Assembly: GCA_963753285.1 (NCBI GenBank)
Contig: CAVWBT010000012.1
Location: 107,736 to 171,735, forward strand
DNA from: JAHEDH01 sp963753285
Lineage (GTDB): Bacteria > Actinomycetota > Acidimicrobiia > Spongiisociales > ZC4RG35
Length of the DNA: 64,000 nucleotides
Reading direction: 5' to 3'
A program made the translations under genes and the position numbers. The first letter of the stretch is position 1. Every line of letters begins with the position of its first letter. Shown here piece after piece: positions 44,478 through 54,900 of this stretch. The notes beneath the pieces are model-generated. The model saw only the letters and a program-made list of their open reading frames with translations, did no database searches and was not told the origin of the DNA.

Positions 44478-46109
44478 ATGACTGACGACACCACCCGGGG
44501 CGACGTCCCCCCCAGGAGTCGGGACGAACACCAACGGCCGTGGAGTCATGAGATCCCCGAGGGCCGGTGGGATGCGATCGTGATCGGCTCAGGGATGGGA
44601 GGGATGACGACGGCGGCGATGCTCGCCAGGCTCGGCCAGCGAGTGCTCGTGCTCGAACAGCACGTCATCCCGGGCGGGTTCACCCAGACGTTCAAGCGGC
44701 CCGGGTACCACTGGGACGTCGGTGTGCACATCGTCGGCGAGATGACGAGTCGGAGCTTCTCCGGTCGTCTCCTGGCGGACCTCACCGATGGACGTCTCGA
44801 GTGGGAGTCGGTGGGCCCCATCTACGACGAGTTCAACTTTCCCGACGGATTCACCATCCAGTTCCCGGATTCGCCGGATGCGTTCCGGGAGACGCTGGTC
44901 GACTACTTCCCGCAGGAGCGCCAGGGCATCGACGAGTACCTCGCGCTCGTCCGCCGGGTTTCGCGAGCGTCGGGGCGAAACCTGCAGATGCGGGCGCTCC
45001 CCTGGTATCTGGCCCCGGGCGGGCGGCGGAAGGCTGCCGAGGCGGCCTTCCCCCACATCTCCGCCACGACGGAGAGCGTGTTGGAGTCTCTCACCGACGA
45101 TCCCCGTTTGCGGTCGGTGCTCGCGGCGCAGTGGGGGTACTACGGGGTCCCACCGTCGAAATCGTCGTTCGCCATGCACGCGCTGATGGTCCAGCACTTC
45201 CTGCGCGGGGCGTACTACCCGGTCGGGTCGGCTGCGAGCATCGCCCCTGCGCTGTTGCAGACCGTGGCGGATGCCGGCGGCTGGACCGCCGTTCGGAGGG
45301 CCGTGGACGAGATCATCGTGCAGCGTCGCAGGGTCGCCGGCGTGAGGCTGACCGACGGCACCGAGATCCAGGCGAAACGGGTGATCAGCGCTGCAGGCGC
45401 GATCCCCACCGCTTCGATGCTGGGTGACGCCGCCCCGGACGCGTGGTCGGGTTCATATCGAGTGCCGGGCCCGGCGCACCTCAGCCTCTATCTCGGCTTC
45501 TCCGGCGTCGACGTCACCTCTCACGGGGCGCAGCGGTATTGCCAGTGGTACTACGACTCCTGGGACACCGAGTCGATCGGCTGGGACGTCCACCCCGATC
45601 GCGACCCGGGTGCGGCGCCGGTCGTGTTCTGCAGCTTCCCCTCGATCAAGGATCCCGCACACGATCCCGGCCCCGAGCAGCACCACACCGGCGAGGCGAT
45701 CACCTTCGTGCCGTGGGAGCCGTTCTCGCGGTGGAAGGACGCCAAGTGGAAGCGACGCGGACCGGAGTACGACGACTTCAAGAGTCGGCTCACCGAGGCG
45801 CTCCTCGACCAGTACCGGCACCTCTATCCAGAGCTCGGCCCCCACATCGAGCATGCCGAGTTGTCGACGCCGGTCTCGACTCACCACTTCACCTCGGCGC
45901 CGGCCGGCTCGATCTACGGTCTGGCAACCGAGCCCGACCGATTCGAAGACGAGACGCTGCTCCCAGAGACGTCGATCTCCGGCCTGTACCTCTCCGGCGC
46001 CGATGTCAGCACGCCCGGCGTGGCCGGCGCGCTCATGGGTGGTGTGCTCGCAGCGGTCGCATCGACGCCGGTCGCCGGAGCACGCTACCTCCGAGGGCTG
46101 ATGGGCTGA
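44478..46109 (+). CDS. FAD-dependent oxidoreductase of the phytoene desaturase/retinol saturase group
   Basis: 543 residues. The dinucleotide motif AIVIGSGMGGMTTAAMLARLGQRVLVLEQH is followed by PGGFTQTFKRPGYHWDVGVHIVGEM, the CrtI/RetSat substrate-entry pattern. The end GLYLSGADVSTPGVAGALMGGVLAA is the FAD-closing motif. RetSat-type proteins reduce or isomerise polyene double bonds, so a carotenoid, retinoid or other isoprenoid substrate is likely. The carotenoid oxygenase at 24919 is the only other possible pathway partner here. It precedes an ABC exporter by 57 bp on the same strand. Confidence 0.85.
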   Translation: MTDDTTRGDVPPRSRDEHQRPWSHEIPEGRWDAIVIGSGMGGMTTAAMLARLGQRVLVLEQHVIPGGFTQTFKRPGYHWDVGVHIVGEMTSRSFSGRLLADLTDGRLEWESVGPIYDEFNFPDGFTIQFPDSPDAFRETLVDYFPQERQGIDEYLALVRRVSRASGRNLQMRALPWYLAPGGRRKAAEAAFPHISATTESVLESLTDDPRLRSVLAAQWGYYGVPPSKSSFAMHALMVQHFLRGAYYPVGSAASIAPALLQTVADAGGWTAVRRAVDEIIVQRRRVAGVRLTDGTEIQAKRVISAAGAIPTASMLGDAAPDAWSGSYRVPGPAHLSLYLGFSGVDVTSHGAQRYCQWYYDSWDTESIGWDVHPDRDPGAAPVVFCSFPSIKDPAHDPGPEQHHTGEAITFVPWEPFSRWKDAKWKRRGPEYDDFKSRLTEALLDQYRHLYPELGPHIEHAELSTPVSTHHFTSAPAGSIYGLATEPDRFEDETLLPETSISGLYLSGADVSTPGVAGALMGGVLAAVASTPVAGARYLRGLMG

Positions 46110-46165
46110 TCAGCGTGACCTGCGGCTCTGCTCGGCGATCGGGACGAGGCGTAGCGTGAGCACAT

Positions 46166-47059
46166 ATGGACGGTTCCGCGCTTCCGGCTGACACGAACCC
46201 TCCTGCCATCTCGATGCGCGGTGTCTCGAAGCGGTACAGGGACGTCGTCGCCCTCGAACGCATCGATCTGACCGTGCCCAGGGGTTGCATTCTCGGTCTC
46301 GTCGGGCCGAACGGAGCGGGCAAGACCACGCTCATCCGGATTCTCGTGGGAGCGCTGACACCCGACGACGGGACGATCGAGGTGCTCGGGATGGACCCAC
46401 GCAGGGAGCGCCACGAACTCAGAGCCCAGATCGGGTACATGCCGCAGGCGGCGGTGCTGTACCAGGACCTGACCGTGGTCGAGAACGTGACGTTCTTCGC
46501 AAGGGGGCATCTCGACGACGGTATCGCCCACCGGGTCGACTCCGTCCTCGACTTCGTCGATCTCGGCGACGCGGCCGACCGGCCGGTGCAGGCGCTGTCA
46601 GGCGGACAGCGTCAACGGGCATCGCTCGCCGCCGCGTTGGTACACGAACCACGCATGCTGTTTCTCGACGAGCCGACGGCCGGCGTCGATCCCGCATTGC
46701 GCCACGCCTTCTGGCGCAGGTTCCGGGAACTGTCGGACTCCGGTGTCACCGTGATCGTCAGCACGCACCAGATGGACGAGGTGGTCCACTGTGACCGGGT
46801 GGCGCTGATCAGAGCCGGAGCGATTCTGGCCGACTCGACGCCCAGGGAGTTGTTCGCGTCGGCCGGGGCCACCGTCAGGATCATGCGGCGGAACGACGGG
46901 GTCACCGAAGAGCATGTCTACTCCCCTGGTGAAGACCTTCCGAGAATCCTGCACCGAATGGGATTGGACCCCGAGGTGCTGCGGATCGACATCGATGTTC
47001 CGAACCTCGAGGACGTCGTTCTCGGTCTGATCGGCGTCGATGGGGAGGACTCGCCGTGA
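46166..47059 (+). CDS. ABC transporter ATP-binding protein
   Basis: 297 residues. Walker A is LVGPNGAGKTTLIRILVG, the Q-loop MPQ, the signature LSGGQRQRASLAAALVHEP, Walker B MLFLDEPTAGVDP and the H-loop VSTHQMDE. The C-terminal 80 residues are the extension seen in ABC-2 exporters. The downstream permease starts within its stop (overlap 47056-47059). Upstream is the polyene flavoprotein, so export of its lipid-like product is conceivable but unproven. Confidence 0.95.
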   Translation: MDGSALPADTNPPAISMRGVSKRYRDVVALERIDLTVPRGCILGLVGPNGAGKTTLIRILVGALTPDDGTIEVLGMDPRRERHELRAQIGYMPQAAVLYQDLTVVENVTFFARGHLDDGIAHRVDSVLDFVDLGDAADRPVQALSGGQRQRASLAAALVHEPRMLFLDEPTAGVDPALRHAFWRRFRELSDSGVTVIVSTHQMDEVVHCDRVALIRAGAILADSTPRELFASAGATVRIMRRNDGVTEEHVYSPGEDLPRILHRMGLDPEVLRIDIDVPNLEDVVLGLIGVDGEDSP

Positions 47060-47799
47060 CCGCCCGCCGGACCCGCGCCGTGGCCGTCCGAGTGCTCAGG
47101 CAGATCGGCCGCGACCGGAGATTCGTGTTCCTCGTGGTGGCCGCTCCGCTCTTGTTGACGTTCTTCGTCAAGACGCTGTTCGACGCAACCACCGTGCCCG
47201 ATCAGGTCCAAGCACAATTCGTCGTTCCCTTCGGCGCCTACATCGTGCACTTCGCAACATTCATCCTCACGGCGATCGTGCTCGTGCGAGAGCGCACCAC
47301 CGAGACCCTCGAGCGCATGTTCGTCAACGGGTTCCGCCAGGGGGAGATCGTTGCCGGCTATCTGGGCGGGTACACCGTCCTTGCGACGGCGATCTCCGGG
47401 ATCGTCCTCGCTGCGTTGCAGTGGATGTTCGATCTCGGTTACGACGCCCGCCGCCTCGGCGAGGCCTTCGTCGTCATCTGGCTGCTCGCCGTCATCTCGA
47501 TGGCGCTCGGGATCCTCGTGTCCAACCTCGCCCAGACGGAAGGCCAGGTGATCCCGTTCATTCCACTGGTCATCATCCCGAGCTTCCTGTTCTCCGGAAT
47601 CGTCGTCGGTGTCGGCCTTCTGCCGATGTGGTCCCAGGCGATCAGTCGGGTCTCACCGATGTACTACGCCAACGAGATCCTCCAGGAGATCATCGGCGGC
47701 GAGTCGATCTCGGACAACCTCGGAGCGGCCGCCGGGCTTCCGATCTACGGACTCGCCATCTTGGGTGTTGCCACGCTGACGCTGCGGGACAAACCCTGA
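47056..47799 (+). CDS. ABC-2 type exporter permease
   Basis: 247 residues from GTG 47056, translationally coupled to the ATPase. It has six membrane segments and the cytosolic loop RERTTETLERMFVNGFRQGEIVAGY, the ABC-2 motif. FSGIVVGVGLLPMWSQAISRVSPMYYANEILQEI lies before the last helix. It forms the channel of the exporter; the substrate is unknown. Confidence 0.92.
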   Translation: MTARRTRAVAVRVLRQIGRDRRFVFLVVAAPLLLTFFVKTLFDATTVPDQVQAQFVVPFGAYIVHFATFILTAIVLVRERTTETLERMFVNGFRQGEIVAGYLGGYTVLATAISGIVLAALQWMFDLGYDARRLGEAFVVIWLLAVISMALGILVSNLAQTEGQVIPFIPLVIIPSFLFSGIVVGVGLLPMWSQAISRVSPMYYANEILQEIIGGESISDNLGAAAGLPIYGLAILGVATLTLRDKP

Positions 47800-47878
47800 C
47801 CGCGACGGCCCGTCGATTTCCACCCTTCCGCGTGGACCTCCGGTGACATAGGCTGAGGTTTCGCGAGAAGGCGATCTG

Positions 47879-48841
47879 ATGCCGATCTTCCCCCAAAACG
47901 TCATAGCCGTGATCTGGGACTTCGACAAGACCCTGATTCCCGGCTACATGCAGAAGCCCCTCTTCGACCACTTCGAGATCGATCCCGTCCAGTTCTGGGC
48001 CGAGTCCGATGGACTGGCTCGCTTCTACGAGGGTCGTGGCGCCCGTCGCACCAATGGCGACACGCTCTACCTCAACCACATGCTCACCTATGTGAAGGCG
48101 GGCCGGATGCCCGGTCTGCACAACGACCTGCTCCGCGATCTCGGCGGAGAGCTGACGTTCTACGAAGGCATGCCGGACTTCCTCGGACACCTCTCCAAGC
48201 ACATCGAGGGCTATCCGGGCTATGCCGACAACGGCATCACGGTCGAGCACTACGTGATCTCGTCGGGACTGCGCCAGATGATCCTCGGAAGCGCGGTGGC
48301 GCCGTTCCTCGACGGTGTGTGGGCGTGCGAGTTCGCCGAGGAGGTCGCCCAGCCGGGATACCTCGACTCCGGTCAGATGTTCGCCGGTGACGAACGCCTC
48401 ATCCGCGAGGTCATCTACACGATCGACAACACCACCAAGACCAGGGCGGTGTTCGAGATCAACAAGGGCACGAATCGACACCCCGACATCGACGTCAACG
48501 CCAAGATCGCGCGTGAGGACCGGCGCATCCCGATTCGCAACATGATCTATGTCGCCGACGGTCCGAGCGACGTCCCAGTGTTCTCGGTGATCGAGCAGAA
48601 CGGCGGGAAGACCTTTGCGGTCTACAAACCGGGCTCTGCCTCGGAGTTCGAGCAAGTCAACCGTCTGCTCGAACAGGATCGAATCGACGCCTATGGCCCG
48701 GCCGACTACACCGAAGGCAGCCAGACGGCGATGTGGCTGACGCACGCCGTCGAACGCATCGCCGACCGAATCGTCCGCGATCGATCAGACGCACTCGCCG
48801 ACCGACTCGGGGCGCCGCCCGGCCATCTGGCCGACGACTGA
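47879..48841 (+). CDS. HAD-superfamily phosphatase
   Basis: 320 residues. Motif I is WDFDKTL (nucleophile Asp14, acid Asp16). Motif II is VISSG, the motif III Lys is in EINKGTN, and motif IV is VADGPSDVPVFS. A large cap between motifs I and II (about residues 25-110) gives the phosphoserine phosphatase-like architecture. The substrate cannot be deduced. ATG 47879 follows a weak GAGAAGG. It is convergent with the next gene, whose stop is 10 bp away. Confidence 0.88.
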   Translation: MPIFPQNVIAVIWDFDKTLIPGYMQKPLFDHFEIDPVQFWAESDGLARFYEGRGARRTNGDTLYLNHMLTYVKAGRMPGLHNDLLRDLGGELTFYEGMPDFLGHLSKHIEGYPGYADNGITVEHYVISSGLRQMILGSAVAPFLDGVWACEFAEEVAQPGYLDSGQMFAGDERLIREVIYTIDNTTKTRAVFEINKGTNRHPDIDVNAKIAREDRRIPIRNMIYVADGPSDVPVFSVIEQNGGKTFAVYKPGSASEFEQVNRLLEQDRIDAYGPADYTEGSQTAMWLTHAVERIADRIVRDRSDALADRLGAPPGHLADD

Positions 48842-48851
48842 CCCGCTCGGC

Positions 48852-49892
48852 TCAGGCGGTGGCTACCGCCATGCTCAGCTCCAGGTTCGCCTCTGCCCGT
48901 TCCCGGTCGCGGCGTCCGAGGCCGCAGGCGGCGCCTACATCGACCGGCCTTCCAACCAACGCCTCGATTCGGTCCCGGAGCGCAACCAGATCCTCGAGAC
49001 TGTGAGCCTCGTGCACGAGCCCGGCAGCGAACCTGACGCGGCGAGGCAGCTTCAGATCGGCCAGCGGCGCATAGAACTCTGGATCGAGCGACGGTGGCTC
49101 GCTCCCCCTGGCGAATGGAGCATGGATGAACTCGAGCCTCTGGCCGGAAGGCCATGCTGCGGTCAGCGCGTTGGAGAGACGGACCAGCGCACCTGAGTCG
49201 TCCGGATCACCCATGGCCTCGTGATTCATGTCGCCGTAGCACAGGTGGATGCCGAAACGAGCACCACCCGGCGACCGCGCAACGACCTTGACGAGTTCCG
49301 CCGCCAGACGGTTCGCCACCAGCGGCTGCAGCGCCGCGGGCATCCTGGACAACAAGATCAGCGGGATCGGGATCTCGAGTTGGAAGACGACGTCGTCACC
49401 GGCGGCGGCATGGATCTTGGTGATCTCTCGCACGGTGGCGTCACGAAATGGGGCGAGGTTGCGCAGCCCCCGATCAGGCTTGAATCCGAACGCCACCAGC
49501 GAGAGGTCGAGTTGGCTCGGGATGCCGACCTGCAGCGCGTGATCTCCAGACAGGTTCTCGTGAAACCGTTGCCACGCAGGCCAAGATTCCTCGAAATGGC
49601 CGGTGTAGTCGAGTTCGAGGGTGGTCAGACGGTGACCTCTCCTCACATCGAGTCGTGGTGTCTGCTCGTATCCGCTCCAATCGCCGTCCTCTGCGACATA
49701 CAGGTCGGGATGGTCTCGCAGTCCTTCGATGATCCTCTCGATCCAGTCGAGACGGTCTCCCGTCTCGCCATCGGGAATCGACGGCGGGAGCCTGCCGTCG
49801 AGCTTCGATGCGAAGAGCTCGAATGCCTGTGGTGCATCGTCGGCGGGTACCGTCCCCACCAGGTGGACGGCTCGCGTCGCCTCGCCGTTCAT
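48852..49892 (-). CDS. MetE/UROD-like (beta/alpha)8 protein of unknown function
   Basis: 346 residues. The start HLVGTVPADDAPQAF and the PSIPDGETGDRLDWIE block resemble the C-terminal (methyltransferase) barrel of cobalamin-independent methionine synthase and related proteins. FQLEIPIPLILL, FGIHLCYGDMNHEAMGD and the terminal GLVHEAHSLEDL...ACGLGRRD correspond to core strands with a zinc-like Cys in LCYGD and another in ACGLG. MetE zinc ligands are His, Cys, Glu and Cys, and some may be present. The substrate is unknown; amide- or methyl-transfer chemistry is only a guess. Confidence 0.65.
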   Translation of the reverse strand: MNGEATRAVHLVGTVPADDAPQAFELFASKLDGRLPPSIPDGETGDRLDWIERIIEGLRDHPDLYVAEDGDWSGYEQTPRLDVRRGHRLTTLELDYTGHFEESWPAWQRFHENLSGDHALQVGIPSQLDLSLVAFGFKPDRGLRNLAPFRDATVREITKIHAAAGDDVVFQLEIPIPLILLSRMPAALQPLVANRLAAELVKVVARSPGGARFGIHLCYGDMNHEAMGDPDDSGALVRLSNALTAAWPSGQRLEFIHAPFARGSEPPSLDPEFYAPLADLKLPRRVRFAAGLVHEAHSLEDLVALRDRIEALVGRPVDVGAACGLGRRDRERAEANLELSMAVATA

Positions 49893-50165
49893 CGTTGATC
49901 GTTCCTCTCGAGTCGCCGTTGCTTCGACGCGCTCAGAGTGCCCCGAGGGCAGCTCATCGATCAGGCATTGGCACCGTCGTCGACGGTTGCCGCGGTTTCA
50001 CAGGGCCTGTCCCTCCACCGCTCTTGATGAGCGCGTTCGGCGCAGTATCGCCGACGGCCACACCGGGAGCAAGCAACGTCGGCCGATGGTCGACGGTCCC
50101 TCCGGTGAGCCGATACGGTCGGGTGACCCGGTACGGGATCACAATGCACGAAAGGACTGACCGTC

Positions 50166-50954
50166 ATGGAGATCGTCGACATCGACGGCATCGAGATCGC
50201 CTACGAACGACTCGGAAGCGGACCACCGCTGCTCCTGCTCACCGGCCTCGGCGGGGTCGGTCGCGCATGGGGCTCGCACATCGAACGGTTCGCGACCGGT
50301 TTCACGACGATCGCGCCCGACCACCGTGGCACCGGAGGATCGTCCAAGCCACGCAGCGGCTACACGATCGAAGCGCTGGCCGATGACATGGCGGGACTGG
50401 TCCGCCACATCGGGCTCGGACCGGCGCATGTGATCGGATCATCGACGGGTGGAGCGATCGCCCAGGTGATGGCAATCGATCACCCCGACACGGTCAGATC
50501 GATGACGTTGGTGTCGTCATGGGCCGGACCGGACCCGTATTTCGTGAATCAATTCGCCGTGCGACAGTCGATTCTGCTCGAGCAGGGCGTCACCGCCTAC
50601 ACCCGATCGTCCTCGCTCTTCCTGTTCGCACCCAGTTTCGCTGCATCCGATCCAGACGCCGTCGACGCATGGATCGAGCGGGCCACGGAACATCCCGGCG
50701 ATCCCGAGATCATGAGCCGCCGGATCGAGATGATCGTCGCACACGATCAACGAGCCCGACTCTCCGACGTCTCGGTCCCGACGCTCGTGATCGTTGGCGA
50801 CGAGGACATCTGCACTCCACCCCACGCCTCACGCGAACTGGCCGAGGTGATTCCCGGCGCACGGTTCGAGACCCTTCCCGGCGGCCACCTCATCTATCTC
50901 GAACAGCCTGAACCGTTCGCGGAGGTGGTAGCGCGATTCCTCGCCGACGTGTGA
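50166..50954 (+). CDS. Alpha/beta hydrolase
   Basis: 262 residues. The nucleophile elbow is VIGSSTGGAIAQ with Ser93. The oxyanion strand is LLLLTGLGGVGRAW, Asp is in IVGDEDICTP and His in GGHLIYLEQPE. The order and spacing are those of the canonical catalytic triad, close to esterases, haloperoxidase-like and PcaD-like hydrolases. AAAGGA precedes ATG 50166. It ends exactly where the convergent merB gene ends. Confidence 0.92.
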   Translation: MEIVDIDGIEIAYERLGSGPPLLLLTGLGGVGRAWGSHIERFATGFTTIAPDHRGTGGSSKPRSGYTIEALADDMAGLVRHIGLGPAHVIGSSTGGAIAQVMAIDHPDTVRSMTLVSSWAGPDPYFVNQFAVRQSILLEQGVTAYTRSSSLFLFAPSFAASDPDAVDAWIERATEHPGDPEIMSRRIEMIVAHDQRARLSDVSVPTLVIVGDEDICTPPHASRELAEVIPGARFETLPGGHLIYLEQPEPFAEVVARFLADV

Positions 50955-51605
50955 TCAGCGAGCCTCGTCACTGATCAACGGAGCGAAGAAGCCGACGCCG
51001 AAATCGACGGCCTCGTGCAGGTCGAAGACTCCGGCACCGTCGGGGTCTTCGCCTCTCCAATGCTCCGCCGTATCGAGATCCGACAGGAACACCATGTCCC
51101 GACACATGCTGTGTGCCGCGCACCCGTCGGGTTGCTGCCAGCGAACTCCGACCCGTAGATCGGTCGGCTCGAACGTCTCGACCGTTGCGCCGTGCTGATG
51201 GACCCGGATCGGCGCGTCGGTGACTGCGCATCGTGACGCCGTGACGACCTCGAGGTCGAAGACGGGTGCGACGGCGACGGCGTCGAGCGCACACATGGCG
51301 TAGACCTGAAACCCTCCGATCGACAACACGTGCGGCGTCGGCTCGAGGCTGAACGGATACGCGCCTTCGATCCGGCCATCCGCCTCGACGATCAGATCGT
51401 CGGACGAGAGCCGGTCGATCACTGCCGCCCCGTCCATCTCTGCGGCACGCCCGATCACATCGAGCACTGGGGGCCGGCCGGTGGTGGCGAACGAATGCAA
51501 GATCAACCTGTGGGCATGAGCGAGTTCTTCTGGGAGATCACGTTGCCGCCGGCGCAGCGGCAACTGATCCTCGAGACGGTCTACAGCGAGTTGGATTCCA
51601 GGCAT
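50955..51605 (-). CDS. merB: Organomercurial lyase (alkylmercury lyase)
   Basis: 216 residues. The enzyme protonolyses carbon-mercury bonds. Its catalytic triad maps cleanly: Cys105 and Asp108 in YAMCALDAV (MerB Cys96/Asp99) and Cys168 in HSMCRDMVF (MerB Cys159). The structural Cys126 in SRCAVTDAPI is also kept. AYPFSLEPTPHVL and GVGFFAPLI are family marks. The N-terminus from MPGIQLAV may be a little long. No merA, merR, merT or merP accompanies it. It could act with a chromosomal reductase elsewhere, or with the disulfide oxidoreductase-like flavoprotein at 5214, but that is conjecture. Confidence 0.93.
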   Translation of the reverse strand: MPGIQLAVDRLEDQLPLRRRQRDLPEELAHAHRLILHSFATTGRPPVLDVIGRAAEMDGAAVIDRLSSDDLIVEADGRIEGAYPFSLEPTPHVLSIGGFQVYAMCALDAVAVAPVFDLEVVTASRCAVTDAPIRVHQHGATVETFEPTDLRVGVRWQQPDGCAAHSMCRDMVFLSDLDTAEHWRGEDPDGAGVFDLHEAVDFGVGFFAPLISDEAR

Positions 51606-51942
51606 GTCGTCATTGTCGCAGCCCCGAGCGCTCGAACGATGCGAGATGACTTCGTATGCCCGCCGGTCACGGCGTCGAGAGGACCGAATTCGCCCGGCGC
51701 GCCCGAGATGCGCACCAGTGAACGTCCCAACGGCGATCCCGTAGCCAGTCCAACCCGGCCGAATGGACGGGCGTGCACCCGGAGATCACTGGATGCGCAC
51801 ACACACGCACTCGACCTCGTCGTGCCCCGAGCCGGACTCGAAACCTGCTTCGGTCCAGCCAACCTGGGGCGCGGAGATCCGACGGGCTCCGCACTTCGGA
51901 GTTCGTGCCGTCCGAGCCTTCCAGCCTCGGGACCGGCATGAA
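51606..51942. other. 337-bp intergenic region without a recognised gene
   Basis: It lies between merB and the coiled-coil gene, both on the minus strand. Open frames on either strand show no conserved features or ribosome sites. On the minus strand one frame gives a Cys-containing 50-residue stretch without a start. I treat it as non-coding DNA with the merB promoter. Confidence 0.4.
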
Positions 51943-51974
51943 CGAGGGTCCCGGGTGGTGACCCGGGACCCTCG
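51943..51974 (-). terminator. Strong hairpin terminator after the coiled-coil gene
   Basis: A perfect 14-bp stem (CGAGGGTCCCGGGT against ACCCGGGACCCTCG) with a GGTG loop lies 20 bp beyond the stop codon of the coiled-coil gene. It is the strongest hairpin seen in the window and would end transcription of that gene. Confidence 0.88.
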
Positions 51975-51993
51975 TCATCGGCTTCTTCGGTGC

Positions 51994-54900
51994 TCAGCGC
52001 TTCGGGGAGTCGGAGGAGTTCCACGCACTCCGCAGCTTGGCCATCGTGTCATTGACGTCGCTCGGGTCGATCGACTTCGAACCGACCACCCGGAGACGAC
52101 CTTCGCCGCTCGATCGTGGTGCTTCGGCCTTCTCGACGACCTCTTCGACGATTTCCTCGATGGTCTCCTCGACCGGCACATCGACCTCGACCGGGGCTTC
52201 TTCTTCGGCGACCGGCGATTCATCTTCGGTGATTTCAGACTCGAAAACCTGGCCCGCCGGCGGGCCGTCGGACTCGAAGTCCTCGGAGGAGTCGTCGTTG
52301 ATCTCGATGTGCACGAGTTCCTCGACGACCAGGGGCTCTTCGCCGAGTTCCGCAAGATCGGCGTTCACCTCGGCGAGCATCGCCATCCCTGCTGCGGTCT
52401 GTGCCTCTGCTTCGGCGAGGCCAAGGGCGTACCCGTGCTCGCGGGCCTCACGAACGACGTCGGTCCGCTGCGCCTCGAAGACGTTCCGAGCTTCGCTGAG
52501 TTCGGCCATTGCTGCTTCGAGCGCTGTCTCACGCTCTCGCAACTGGCGGCCCGCAGCGGTGAGCTCTTCGTCGCGCTTCTCGATCTGGCGTCGAAGCTCG
52601 ACCAGCGCCCCGTCGTTGCTGGCGTCCTCTTCCGCCTTGTTCATCAGGCGTTCGGCTTCGGTCCACGCCTGATCGAGCACGGAGTCGGCCTCAGACTGGG
52701 CGCGCTCCACGATCTCCTGGGCCTCGCGCTCGGCTGCACGACGGTGGCTGTCGATGCGAGACCGGGCGCCGGTGACCTCCGACCTCGCTCGATCGAGCTG
52801 CGAACGATCGGCGTCGAGCGACGCCCGTTCGCCGTCGAGCTGCGAGCGCCATGCCTCGAGCTGGGCTCGCCATGACTCGAGTGCGTTGCGCTCCTGGGCG
52901 AGTTCCTTCCGGTACTGGGCGATCTGCACCCGCTCGGCCTCGACCTGAGTCTCGGAATCGCGTCGCATTCGGTCGATCTCCTGCTCGACCTCGGCGAGGC
53001 GATCCTGCGCCTCGATTCGAGCGGCCTCGACACGTGCCGCCTTTGCGTCCACTTCGGCGAGCTCTGCCTGGGCTTGGGCTCGAAGCTCCTCGGCTTCGGT
53101 CCGGGCTTCGGCCGCCCGCTCACGGTCTTCGCGTGCCGCATCGGTTTCGGCCGTTGCAGCGGCCTGCGCGGACGTTCGAACCCGGTCGGCCTCGGCCTTG
53201 GCCCGGTCGAGCACGGTTGCAGCATCGGCACGATCTGTCTTTGCGACCCGACGATCGGTCTCCGCCTCGCCGACGAGTCGACGTGCCTCGGCCTCGAGCC
53301 GCTCGATCTCTGCCTGTGCCTCGGCGCGGGTCTCCGCCGCCTCCTTGCTCGCTCCGGTCCGGAGTGCGATGGACTGGGATCGAGCTTCTTCGAGTGTGTC
53401 ACGCGCTTCGTCGAGCAGCCTGGTCCGCTCCTGCTCCGCGGCCTTGATCATCTCTGCGGTCTCGGCTTCGACCTCGCTGATCCGGCGTTGCATGCGAGCC
53501 TCGAACTGTTCACGTTCGCGGGTCCGCTCCTCGTGCGCCTCGGCGAGCAACTCGGCGGCACGCTGTTCAGCCTCCGCGATCCGACGCTGAGCGGTCCGTT
53601 CTGCTGCGTCCAGCGAGCGCTTCGCCTCGATGCGTGCAGCGTCGGCGTCTGCCCGCAGCTTGTCGGCTGCTTGCTGCGCGTCGCTGACCACTCGGTCCGC
53701 TTCTCGGTGCTTCTCGGCAACCGATTCCTCTGCTGCGAGCAGTGTGGCGAGTCGTGCAGCGTGCTCCTCTTCCTGCTCGTGCGCCCGCTGCTCGAGGTCG
53801 GCTTTGACGTGCGCGGCCTCTTCCTTGGCGGCGGCGGTGATCCCGGCGGCTTCGGCCTTTGCCTCGACCAGACGGGCGGATGCCTTCTTCTCTGCTTCGC
53901 GTGCGGTTTCCTGGCGCCGCTCGGCGTCGTCGAGCATCACCTGGGTGCGTGTGCGGCGTTCTTCGATCTCCGACTCGGCCTGATCCCGGATCGCCTCGGC
54001 TTCGATACGGGCGGTTTCACGGGCGACTTCGGCGTCAGCCTCGGCGTGCATCCGGATTTCGGTCGCCTTCTGCTCGGCGTCCTGAACGATGCCGTTCGCC
54101 TTGTCGGCTGCCGCCCCCAGCTGTTCGCGAGCCTCGACACGCGCCTTCTCGGCGGCTTCCCGCATCGAGTCGGCCTCTCGCCTGATCCTTCCGGCTTCCT
54201 TCTTGGCTTGCTCTCTCGAAACGGTGGCGTCATCCGCCGCCAGCGTTCGAAGCCGGTCCGCGGTCTGCTCTGCCTCGGACTTGATGCGGGCTGCGTGTCC
54301 CTCTGCAGCCTGTGTGATCTGGGCGGCACGAGCGTCTGCCTCGGCGACCGCGGTGCTGGCCGCTCGGGACGCGCGCTCTTCGGCCTCTGCGGCCTGCGCG
54401 TTCAGTTCGGCGGCTTCCCGGCGGAGGGTGTCGGCTTCGATCCTCGACTTGGCGAGTTCCTCTTTCGCCATGGCAGAAGCCGACAGTGCATCAGAACGGA
54501 GTTGGGCCGCCTCTCTGGCCATGTCGGCGGCGTTCGCCTCCGCACCGCTGCGTATCGCGTCTGCTCGGGCCTCCGCCGCGCGGATCGCACTCCGGGCGAG
54601 ATCGTCGAGCTGGTCGGCGTCGAAGATCCCGGTGGTGGTCTTGCGCGCCTGTTCTTCGGCGTCGGCGATGATGCGCGCCGCTCGTTCCTCGGCATGGGCG
54701 ATGGTTGCAGCTGCTTCGGCTGCAACCAGCGAGGCATCCGTGACCTCGAGGACTTCTGCCTTTCCTGTGTGATCGAGGACGTCGGCGACCGCCGCCTCGG
54801 CATGGGCAAGCGTCTGCCGGGCACGTGCCTGGGCCTGTTCTTCGATGCGGCGAGCCTTCTGACGGGCCCGCTCCAGGATGCGGTCTTTGCTGTCCAGGAC

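Noticed and set aside
51781..51942. A minus-strand Cys-containing small frame (zinc-ribbon-like) between merB and the coiled-coil gene
   Set aside because: No start codon, ribosome site or confirmed family; three frames are equally open in this GC-rich stretch.
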